The notes below the pieces were generated by a model. It saw only the letters and a program-made list of their open reading frames with translations. It was not told the origin of the DNA and searched no databases. Positions 1 to 7,738 of a stretch of 64,000 bases of DNA are shown here, piece after piece (the stretch's first letter is position 1; each line of letters starts with the position of its first letter). The DNA lies in assembly GCA_041648175.1 (NCBI GenBank), contig JBAZPO010000013.1, positions 66,544 to 130,543 on the forward strand, in the 5' to 3' direction. The position numbers and the translations under genes were made by a program. The stretch is from Desulfobaccales bacterium. Lineage in GTDB: Bacteria; Desulfobacterota; Desulfobaccia; Desulfobaccales; 0-14-0-80-60-11.

Positions 1-2530
1 TTCCCAAACTTGCAAGGAGCGCCGAATTGGGCAAGCGACGCGCTGCCAGGACAACATAAATGAGGTAGGCCGCATATAAGAGTGACGCACCTACTCCCCC
101 CAATAGCCCTAGCCGCCGATATCGTTTCTGCGCTCGTTTTTGGATGGATATGTTTTCCAGGGGATTTTTTTGATAGGGGCCAGCCGGAGGCATGGTTTTA
201 GGGGAAATTCCTGCACTATTTATATACCAAGCGCTTGCTATAAAAAGAGCAATTCCCAGGAGGGATACCAGGTGTAACCACCAGATAATGGGATGATGGT
301 ATTCCAACACCGCGATGAAAGGGCCTGTTTGATTGATAATAACTGACTGGAAGGCAAGATTGGCACGATATACGGTCGAAGGTTGGCCATTCACCCAGGC
401 AAACCAGTGGGGATCATAGTTGTTGGTAATAACCAAAAAAGCCGGTGATTTCAAATTTCCTTTAAAGACTAAACGGTCTGGCGAGTATTCAATAAGGTCC
501 GGATTTTCATCGGCGATGCCAGTCGCTGTCGGGGGACTCTCCGGCCAAGGTCGCTGGGTAAGATCCTCGGCGGAAAAAAAGACTTTTTCGCGCAGTTCAG
601 CGGTACTTTGGTTAATAAGCTGCTTCATGACCGCTTGGCGGTCACTGAGTATTACCGGCGTTTTCACCAGGTAACCACGAGCAAATGGCTCCTTGAAGCG
701 GTACAAGTATAAGGGCATTTTGAATAAATTATTCGCCTTGGTATTTTTGAGGAATTTAAACGGAAGCCCTACGCCATCGATTTTTTGATTCAAATCGGTA
801 AATGGTTCAATACCAACGATTGGTTGTCTCGCAATAAGATATTTGACGTTCATCATAAGAAGCAGTGGTATGTTCCAGCTGGTGACTGGTCTTTGATCAG
901 GGGGGTGCACACTGGAACTCTGCGTGGCGAGGTAGAGGTCAACCCAATACGAGTCAAAGAATTTTTCGTCCTCAGGGTCTTGTAGTTGCGGGAGAATTAT
1001 CGCCTTAATAAATTGCTTGTAATATTTGTTGAAGAGCACGCCCCTCGCGTTGATGGTTTCAAGCCCGTAAGCCTGCGCCACCCCGGGATGAACATCCACG
1101 GTGCCAACGCGAAAAACCGCGGCGGAACCCTCTTGAGGGGAAAGGTTGAGTTCGGGGTGATTATTATAAAGTCTGGCATAGGGCTGGCAAGCCCAAAAAT
1201 CGGATTGCTTCGACGCCATGCCCATGGCAGCCAAGGCAATGACAAAGCCCATAAACAAGAGCCGTGCAGGTAAAGAATCTTGCCAAGCTGAGATCTCAGG
1301 GGAATTACCTATCCGGATTATTGCACGTAAGCTCAAACCCATAACCAAAACGCTCATTCCGATGAATGGGTTGGAGTATGGGATGGGGAGGAACAATGCA
1401 GCAAAGGCAATGACACAGGCCAGGATGGATAAGCGGTCCAGCCTTAAGGAAAGAGTTTCTGCAAGAAACAGCGCCGCCGAGATGCTCAGAAGAATATTAA
1501 GAGGTTGCCTAAAATTCGTTAGATCCATTTTTATCAAAAAAGTATCCGCGAGAAGACACTTAAAGGGAGAGTAAGAGAATGTAACAATTCCCATATAAAT
1601 GACCACCAGAACAGCAGCACGTCGAAAATTGCGAGAAGAGCGCAGTAATGGAAGTCCGCAAATAAACAAGGGTGCTGCGGGGAGCACAAGTAATTGGGTC
1701 GCGAAAATATAGGCAAAATCGCGGAGAGAATTAAAAAAGCCGTGGTATGCGCAGTTGTACGTTCTGTGAGCAAAGGGAATATAGTCATAGAGGGCATATA
1801 TGTAGGGAACAAAGAGCAGAACATAGCCGGTCCATATCAGTATGGTTTGCAGGACTAATCGCTTGAGGTTTTCCCGAGGCTGCCCATAAGCTACTATCAG
1901 CGCCAAATGCAGTATTGGAAAGAATGGTAAGGTGAGTACAGAATATGATAAAATTGAAATTAACAAAAGACCAAAAATTCGCAAGCTCTTATGAAAAATA
2001 TTAAGACGGTACTGGCATAGTTCTATCGACCAGACAAAAAATATTGGAAATAAATAATTGAACACCTCGTTAATGACGGTTGTTATGTCACCAGCATTCC
2101 CTAAAGCAAATAAGATGCCGCCAAAAAAAGCTATCCGCCGGTCCATTTGGAACAACACCTGCAACATCCTGAACATGCCGTAACCGGCAAGCGCCATAAA
2201 ACCCACGCAAAGGATCTCGTAGGTGAGCCAAAGCGGCAAAAAGGCTGAAACCAGGGAAAGGAGATAATAGGGTGGGTGCAAGCTGGCAAAGGAGGGCATA
2301 CCGCCAGCCAAATCGGGATACCACCCAAAAAAACCGTATTTAAGCAGAAGCTTGCCCTGGGTCACGTAATGCAGAAAGTCAGTGTCAAAGGTGTCATGAA
2401 TGCGTACCAGAGCATAGGGTCCGAGAAGATAGTTAAAATGATAAAACAGGGCAAGAAGGAGGAAGAGCAGGAACATGTGCTCTCGCTCTACAGAAGGAGG
2501 AATAACAACGGGTTGGGTAGCATCCACCAT
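1..2530 (-). CDS. YfhO-like polytopic membrane protein, 3' end cut by window edge
   Basis: An uninterrupted minus-strand reading frame runs from an ATG at 2530 off the left edge, giving about 843 visible residues and no stop. The N-terminal half holds many hydrophobic helices. The pattern HDTFDTDF near residue 45 and GGMPSF near residue 80 resemble the first luminal loop of GT-C/YfhO-type proteins. A soluble C-terminal region follows, with a further helix near the end. YfhO-like proteins are large multi-pass proteins tied to glycosylation of surface polymers; the substrate cannot be told here. An in-frame TAA lies five codons upstream of the ATG, so the start is well fixed. The ATG sits three bases from the edge of the ~230-bp repeat, and no good Shine-Dalgarno sequence is visible. 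Confidence 0.75.
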   Translation of the reverse strand, partial: MVDATQPVVIPPSVEREHMFLLFLLLALFYHFNYLLGPYALVRIHDTFDTDFLHYVTQGKLLLKYGFFGWYPDLAGGMPSFASLHPPYYLLSLVSAFLPLWLTYEILCVGFMALAGYGMFRMLQVLFQMDRRIAFFGGILFALGNAGDITTVINEVFNYLFPIFFVWSIELCQYRLNIFHKSLRIFGLLLISILSYSVLTLPFFPILHLALIVAYGQPRENLKRLVLQTILIWTGYVLLFVPYIYALYDYIPFAHRTYNCAYHGFFNSLRDFAYIFATQLLVLPAAPLFICGLPLLRSSRNFRRAAVLVVIYMGIVTFSYSPFKCLLADTFLIKMDLTNFRQPLNILLSISAALFLAETLSLRLDRLSILACVIAFAALFLPIPYSNPFIGMSVLVMGLSLRAIIRIGNSPEISAWQDSLPARLLFMGFVIALAAMGMASKQSDFWACQPYARLYNNHPELNLSPQEGSAAVFRVGTVDVHPGVAQAYGLETINARGVLFNKYYKQFIKAIILPQLQDPEDEKFFDSYWVDLYLATQSSSVHPPDQRPVTSWNIPLLLMMNVKYLIARQPIVGIEPFTDLNQKIDGVGLPFKFLKNTKANNLFKMPLYLYRFKEPFARGYLVKTPVILSDRQAVMKQLINQSTAELREKVFFSAEDLTQRPWPESPPTATGIADENPDLIEYSPDRLVFKGNLKSPAFLVITNNYDPHWFAWVNGQPSTVYRANLAFQSVIINQTGPFIAVLEYHHPIIWWLHLVSLLGIALFIASAWYINSAGISPKTMPPAGPYQKNPLENISIQKRAQKRYRRLGLLGGVGASLLYAAYLIYVVLAARRLPNSALLASLG

Positions 2531-2533
2531 AGT

Positions 2534-2763
2534 TAACTGAGATTATGCCGCCGCCTGGGCCACGGTGTCGAAAAATGGTTTTGGGGACTTCTTGGCTGCG
2601 GTGAGAATCTCTTAATGGCGCCATTCCTTAAGCCGATTCCTCTCATCGGCGCCATGGTACCATAAATTTCGCTGAAAACTAATGTTTCCCTGAATTTTGG
2701 GCACACCACAGCCTCAGAACCCAGACACCTCTTTGCGGTGGAGCTAAGGACCCCGGGGCAGTA
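2534..2763 (-). repeat. Long direct repeat, copy A (~230 bp)
   Basis: This intercistronic stretch matches 7319-7552 in the same orientation at roughly 80% identity by eye, with long identical runs such as tgaattttgggcacaccaca. Read on the minus strand, both copies give a similar peptide (sharing VCPKFR, PMRG, PQNHF and RRHNLS). No start, domain or family is recognisable. It fills the space between the radical SAM stop and the YfhO-like start. It may be a non-autonomous mobile or intergenic repeat, or a decayed gene fragment. Confidence 0.7.
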
Positions 2764-2767
2764 CTGA

Positions 2768-3940
2768 TTAAATATGATCAAAAAGGCGGAGGAGGTGATT
2801 TGCGTCATAAATCATACCAAGCCCGATGGCACAGTCATGGATGCACCAACACCCCTTTGTTTCTTTCAGGTGTCTTTGATAGGCCTCTGATAAAATTAAG
2901 CTTTTCAGGTCCCAATGGTAATCCTTTAGGTTAGCAAAACTTTTAAGCATTTCACAGCGGGCTACGTCTCCGTTAGGCAAAAGGATAAGATCGGCCACAC
3001 CCGAGAAGCACGCGGCCTGCGGTTTCATTTTCTTTAGGCTCTTGACAATATTTTCGAGTATCCTCCGGTTGTTCATATAAAAGAGGCTATTGGGCTTATG
3101 ACACCAGAGATGCTGATGCAATATGAGCAAGGCCCGGTCCATTTCCTCCACCGTGAGGAAATCTCTGAACCCGACCGGTGCAAAGTTCGAGGCAAGGTGA
3201 TTCTTTTTCAGGTTGAAAACTCCTGTTTCGCTGGAGCGCACGAAGGTAAACGCGTGTAAAGCCCCCAAGGACCGAACTTTATTTATTATAGAAGGCAGAT
3301 CGGCTAAGTTCGTTCTGGAGATAGCGGTGCAGAGCGTCACCCGACCAATTCGTCCGACCCACGCCTTTTTCAGATCTTTGAGAGACTTAATCGTTTCTAA
3401 GGTTTTGTCCAGAGCCCCCGCAACTCCCCGGTTGGCGTCATGAAACGAGGCAGGGCCATCAATGGAGAGTTGGAAATGAAGCCGCAGGGGGGTCGCAGTG
3501 AGCGCCCGGCTTACCGCTTTTATAAGACGGCCGCCGAGAATCCCGTTGGTAAAGATAGTTATGGCGGGGATTGCTCCAGCGTGGGAGGCCAGAAGCAAAA
3601 TTTCATCCAGGTCGTCCCGCAAAGTCGGCTCGCCGCCGGTGAGCAATGCTTGGGAGAATACCCCCCGGGACTTTTCGAAAAAAAGGCGGTATTCGGGGAT
3701 TCCCATCTCCCAGTTTTTTCGTTGTTTGGTGGTTGAGATAAAGCAGTGGGAACAGCGCAGATTGCAGCGGTCGGTTACAAAGATGGTCAAACGTTCGGGA
3801 AGGCCCCGGTTTATTAGCCTATGACGCACATATTGGGCGATGCCGCGGGCCAAGCTCTCCTTCAGAACCTTCGGAAACCTGAGGATAACCGGGTATAGCC
3901 GTTCAGCGAGTGAAGCATTTGAAAAAAACGGGTTTTTCAC
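2768..3940 (-). CDS. Radical SAM protein with SPASM-like C-terminus
   Basis: This 390-residue protein has the radical SAM [4Fe-4S] motif CNLRCSHC (C59, C63, C66). GGEP at 102-105 contacts SAM. A C-terminal cysteine cluster (a Cys near 310, then LLPNGDVARC, then CWCIHDC near 365) resembles a SPASM or twitch domain binding auxiliary iron-sulfur clusters. Such proteins oxidise or modify peptides and sugars; the substrate is unknown. Its ATG overlaps the stop of the upstream GT2 gene in an ATGA arrangement, so the two are probably translationally coupled and act on the same product. The protein is most likely cytoplasmic. Confidence 0.8.
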   Translation of the reverse strand: MKNPFFSNASLAERLYPVILRFPKVLKESLARGIAQYVRHRLINRGLPERLTIFVTDRCNLRCSHCFISTTKQRKNWEMGIPEYRLFFEKSRGVFSQALLTGGEPTLRDDLDEILLLASHAGAIPAITIFTNGILGGRLIKAVSRALTATPLRLHFQLSIDGPASFHDANRGVAGALDKTLETIKSLKDLKKAWVGRIGRVTLCTAISRTNLADLPSIINKVRSLGALHAFTFVRSSETGVFNLKKNHLASNFAPVGFRDFLTVEEMDRALLILHQHLWCHKPNSLFYMNNRRILENIVKSLKKMKPQAACFSGVADLILLPNGDVARCEMLKSFANLKDYHWDLKSLILSEAYQRHLKETKGCWCIHDCAIGLGMIYDANHLLRLFDHI

Positions 3941-4938
3941 GGCATAATAATATGGTCTGGAGCTTTTCGTAACCCGAGGAGGCTACGAAAGAAAAAGTTG
4001 AAGCCCAGCATGTAGTACTTAATACTTTTGACCAAAAGGAAGCTGACTATCGTCAGCCGGTTCTTATCGGGAACCGCCATTATTGGGCGCTTCGATCCAT
4101 ACCACCCGGTTTTCATCCGGTAGAGAATCATGGGCGCAAATAATAAGTCAAGTAAAGCCAGAATTGACAGACGCCATGGTGCGTGTTTGGCAACAAGGAT
4201 GATGCGGGTCTGCAAAAGGTCGTCCAAATAGAGCTTTGGGTCTCGAAAGTGCGCAAAGGTGCCGTTTTGCCGGCCAGCCTGGCTGCATTTATGCCAGACA
4301 ATGGTTTCCGCGTCCTGGTAAAATTTGTACCCCATACCGCCCAAGGTGAGGCAGAGGTCGTTGTCTTCGTCCCGCTTCAGTTGCTCCATAAAGCCACCGG
4401 CGCCTTGGAAGGCATGGCGCTTTATGAGAAGGTTGCAAGTACCGATACCGTCGACATAAGTTGGCCCATAGGCATCAGGTAGGAATGATCGGTACAGAAA
4501 GTTGAAATTCGGTAAAATTTTCAACTCCTGAATTTTCAGCACACCCCCGCACTCCTCCATGACCCCACCCACCCCGGCAAGTTGGTCATCGGCTTCCAGC
4601 ACTTCGACCATGTGCACGAGGGCATTGGGTTTAATGACTTCGGTGTCGCTGTCCAAGAACCAGAGATAATCGCTCTCAGTAATCTGTCCCCCAAGGTTGC
4701 GACAATAGCCGGGACCAGAAGGAACCTCATGACGATACCAGGAGAGTGTGGCATTTTTTAATTCAATCTGCACTGCGGACGAAATTGGGTTAGGGCTGCC
4801 ATCGTCGATAACAATCACGGTTAGCTCAAGGTTGTCCAATCTTAGTCGGTTTATACTGGAGAGAAGACTGGTGAGTTCAGAGGCGCGCTCATAAATAGGG
4901 ATGATTAACAGAATCTTTTTCTTTCCATTAGCGGGCAT
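3937..4938 (-). CDS. Family 2 glycosyltransferase
   Basis: This 333-residue protein has a GT-A fold: an N-terminal LLIIPIYERASEL strand, IDDGSP at 44-49 binding the nucleotide, and the metal-binding DSD at 96-98 in YLWFLDSDTE. A likely catalytic-base region DEDND lies at 190-194. A hydrophobic C-terminal segment (about 250-320) may tether it to the inner face of the membrane. It is the first gene of a two-gene unit with the radical SAM protein downstream, overlapping by 4 bases. Donor and acceptor sugars cannot be predicted. Confidence 0.85.
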   Translation of the reverse strand: MPANGKKKILLIIPIYERASELTSLLSSINRLRLDNLELTVIVIDDGSPNPISSAVQIELKNATLSWYRHEVPSGPGYCRNLGGQITESDYLWFLDSDTEVIKPNALVHMVEVLEADDQLAGVGGVMEECGGVLKIQELKILPNFNFLYRSFLPDAYGPTYVDGIGTCNLLIKRHAFQGAGGFMEQLKRDEDNDLCLTLGGMGYKFYQDAETIVWHKCSQAGRQNGTFAHFRDPKLYLDDLLQTRIILVAKHAPWRLSILALLDLLFAPMILYRMKTGWYGSKRPIMAVPDKNRLTIVSFLLVKSIKYYMLGFNFFFRSLLGLRKAPDHIIMP

Positions 4939-5506
4939 GTTAATATCCTCAAAGATCTGAAAAGATCACCCCAAATTTGTATACTTGTCGCTGTCTTGAG
5001 CAGATGGTGGTAGTATCAAGTTTCAACAAAGAAATTATTTTATTATTCGGCTGAGAAAGAACTAATATTGCCGATTCCTTTTCGAGTCAATGCCTCCAAT
5101 TCTCTCTCACACGGCTCCCAAGAAAACAGTTCACCTCTGAGAGAGCAGGTATTTGCCACCTAACCTGCGGATAGTTGGAAGCACCTAAGTTCGGCAAGGA
5201 AAAAACTATAATCCTTTCTTTTTTACCAATTTATCAGGCGTTGTCAACAGGTATACCCTGAATACGGGAGCTTAAACCCAAAACCGGTGGCCGGAATTTT
5301 GCCGAATTTTCTGTCTAAGTTCTGCCATTTTATGCGTTTGCTGTCTTGTTGTCCGCTCTTTGGACTTCAATCATCAAGGCTTGGATTTAACAGTGCAAGC
5401 AAGTTCTCCAAAAAGAATGGCGCAGAGCCAAGCAAAAATAAAAGCCGCGCCAGAGCGCAGAAAGGGAAGCCCCCCGGGCTAGTACCTGCGGGGTCGTGGT
5501 CCGAGG
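4939..5506. other. Gene-free stretch
   Basis: These 568 bases separate the stop of the B12 radical SAM gene from the GT2 start, both on the minus strand. No reading frame with family-like features was found on either strand. The part next to 4938 is AT-rich and would have to hold the promoter for the GT2/radical SAM pair, but no convincing -35/-10 pair can be named. A short GCGC hairpin followed by a T-rich run (minus strand, about 5434-5462) could be a weak terminator for the upstream gene. Confidence 0.4.
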
Positions 5507-7051
5507 TCATGAAACCGTATAATCGCTTTGGTAGAAGAACTTGTGCCGAAGATAACGGACAAGTTTGAGTTCCGGCACGTGGCAGTACAGTTTATTCTTG
5601 AGGCGGAAGCGAAAATAGGAGCTGACCGGTCGGGCCAGCTGCCGGGCGAGAAACCTAAGGGGAGGGGAGGCGATGCTGCCCACGGCGTTGCCGAGGGCGT
5701 TGGCCAGGATGCTCATATAGGAAACGTTGCCGATATAAACGCGCTGACGGCGATTAAACCAGGGTATCCTGGTGCCCTCCAGGTCATAATCGTCAAAAAT
5801 CCAATCACTCCATCCCTCCAAGGTCTCTGGCGGGCGCAGGCCATGCTCCAGGGCCAGGGCAAAACTCGGAGTGGCGGGCAGTGCCGTAAAGGTGGCCATG
5901 GTTTCTAGTTGAGCCCGGGGATTCTCCTTTTTGAGGCGGTAGGCTAAATCAATGGTCTTGTTGATATCATCAAAGGTTTCCGTGGGATAGCCGACTACCA
6001 GGGCGAAGGCCGGGACAAAGCCATGTTGGGCGCAGCGCCGGTTCGCGGCCAGGGTTTGCTCCACCTTGATGCCCTTGCGCATCAGGTCCAGGATTCTCTG
6101 AGAGCCGGACTCGGCGCCAAACTTGAGGGTATGCGCCCCAGCCTTTCTGAGCATAATCAGTTCTTCATCCGTGGCCTTCATGAAAACATCTACCCGGGTC
6201 CCTGAGGTATAAAAGCTGACGTCCAATTTCTCCCTGACCATGCCGCGACAGATTTCGTAAGCTCTTTTCCGGTCGATGTAAAACTCATCGTCCCGGAGCC
6301 AGAAGCCGTCCAGCTTGAATCGCCGGACATCCCTGACGATCATCTCTAGACTTTTTTCCACCGACATGGGCCGCCACCGGCGCCCGCGGATGCTGGCGCT
6401 GCTGCAAAACCCACACCTGAAAGGGCAGCCGCGGCTGGTTTGTCCCAGGTCCAAAACTCGAGAACGGCTTTTTACATACATATCCCGGTGAATGTACTTT
6501 TCGACATCGACCAGATGCCAAGGCACCGGTAGAAGGTCTTCCAGGTTCACCAAAGGTCTGGGCTCGGTCCTGACTATTTTATGGCCGTTCTTAAAAAAAA
6601 GACCCCTGATGGTGCTCAGGTCTCCCTTATTTTCCAGAGCCTGGATGAGTTCGAAAAAGGTCTCATCACCCTCGCCCACCACGACAATGTCCACATTTTC
6701 GTTGGCCAGCGTCTGTTCCGGGGTGATGGTGGGGTGCGGCCCACCCCAAACGATGGGTACCCGTCCGTCAGTTAACCGCCGGGCCAGACGGGTTAACCTC
6801 AAGGCATGTCTGATCTGGGTGCCGGTCATGGCCGACACCCCGAAACAGAGCAAGTCGTCGGAGACTAACTGTTGAAGCGTTTCCTCGGTGATTCTTTGCG
6901 TTCTCTGATCCAGGATAGTCACGCGGTAACCCGCCTGGTCCAACGGCGCGGCAACAGTCAGCAGGCTGTGGGGCGGCGCCACGGTGGATCCAAAATCCAT
7001 CCCGGTTTTAGGATAAAACAGAATCACGTTAGGTTTGGTCAGACTCTTCAT
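5507..7051 (-). CDS. B12-binding-domain radical SAM protein
   Basis: This is a 514-residue class B type protein. An N-terminal Rossmann-like cobalamin-binding domain (about 5-150, with GGPHPT and VVVGEGDETF) precedes a radical SAM core carrying CPFRCGFC (C209, C213, C216). A C-terminal helical region of about 100 residues follows. Family members usually do methyl transfer or ring rearrangement on lipids, polyketides or phosphonates; the substrate here is unknown. The start at ATG 7051 is preferred because GAGGA lies about nine bases upstream; a GTG at 7066 in the same frame would add five residues. It is transcribed alone, away from the plus-strand cluster. Confidence 0.8.
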   Translation of the reverse strand: MKSLTKPNVILFYPKTGMDFGSTVAPPHSLLTVAAPLDQAGYRVTILDQRTQRITEETLQQLVSDDLLCFGVSAMTGTQIRHALRLTRLARRLTDGRVPIVWGGPHPTITPEQTLANENVDIVVVGEGDETFFELIQALENKGDLSTIRGLFFKNGHKIVRTEPRPLVNLEDLLPVPWHLVDVEKYIHRDMYVKSRSRVLDLGQTSRGCPFRCGFCSSASIRGRRWRPMSVEKSLEMIVRDVRRFKLDGFWLRDDEFYIDRKRAYEICRGMVREKLDVSFYTSGTRVDVFMKATDEELIMLRKAGAHTLKFGAESGSQRILDLMRKGIKVEQTLAANRRCAQHGFVPAFALVVGYPTETFDDINKTIDLAYRLKKENPRAQLETMATFTALPATPSFALALEHGLRPPETLEGWSDWIFDDYDLEGTRIPWFNRRQRVYIGNVSYMSILANALGNAVGSIASPPLRFLARQLARPVSSYFRFRLKNKLYCHVPELKLVRYLRHKFFYQSDYTVS

Positions 7052-7318
7052 GCCGGCTGTCCTCACAAATTGGTGGGCGAGTTAACGGTCAAGCCGATCT
7101 TGGTGCCACTTTGCTTAATCCTCGATTAGAATAAATCCGCCCTCAGAGGATATCTGGTCCCTCTGGAAATCTATCCTGATCGTCCGGTTAAAATCCTGCC
7201 GGACCATCGGCCCTCATCACTAAGGAGCCCCTGTGAAACCCCAGACCGATTATGCCTATTATATCATATAGTTGCCAGTAATCCCTCAATTTCTATTCCA
7301 TAACCCTTTTATCATGGC

Positions 7319-7552
7319 TTAACTGAGATTATGCCGACGGCTTGGCCACGGGGTCAAAAAATGGTTTTGGGGATCTCTTGGTTTCGTTGAGAATCTCCCA
7401 GAGGTGCCTTTCCTCAAGCCAACTCCTCTCATCGGTGTTATGGTATCATAAATTTCGTTGAAAAATAATGGTGCCCTGAATTTTGGGCACACCACACCCT
7501 CAGACCCCAGACACCTCCTTGCAGCGGAGCTTGAAGACACCAGGCAGGTAGC
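7319..7552 (-). repeat. Long direct repeat, copy B (~230 bp)
   Basis: This is the second copy of the repeat at 2534-2763, in the same orientation, about 4.8 kb away and flanking the block with the radical SAM/GT2 pair and the B12 radical SAM gene. Small substitutions are spread along the length. One end is the shared run ttaactgagattatgccg and the other lies around the purine-rich gcggagct region. No terminal inverted repeats or target duplications could be made out by eye. Confidence 0.7.
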
Positions 7553-7600
7553 TTGTGGTCGCTTAGGGCCCAGTAGGCCCGGAATATGGGAATGCGATTA

Positions 7601-7630
7601 TTGCTTTTGCTCTGATTAATATGCTATAAT
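7601..7630 (+). promoter_or_regulatory. Predicted sigma-70 promoter with extended -10
   Basis: TTGCTT at 7601-7606 and a perfect TATAAT at 7625-7630 are separated by 18 bases. TGC directly precedes the -10, giving an extended -10 element. Transcription would start near 7637, about 100 bases before the first gene of the plus-strand cluster at 7739. This is the best promoter visible in the window and could drive the left part of the cluster. Confidence 0.55.
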
Positions 7631-7738
7631 TGATCTGATTAAATCACTACTATCCGGTAGAGGCTCCTAAACCTGGTTGGTACAGAAACAGCTATTGATG
7701 CGGTATAATCTCGGTTTATGAGGGTAAGGTTGTAATCT

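Larger units (their letters stand above)
7067..7738. other. Divergent intergenic region with repeat copy B and a promoter
   Basis: This stretch of about 670 bases separates the minus-strand B12 radical SAM gene from the start of the plus-strand polysaccharide cluster. It contains the second copy of the ~230-bp repeat (7319-7552) and a good sigma-70-like promoter (7601-7630). The part from 7067 to 7318 must carry the radical SAM gene's own promoter, but I see no clear match. No gene is apparent. Confidence 0.6.

Noticed and set aside
2533..2808. Minus-strand open frame of 91 codons over repeat copy A
   Set aside because: It overlaps the end of the radical SAM gene and has no recognisable domain or ribosome site. 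It is described as part of the repeat instead.
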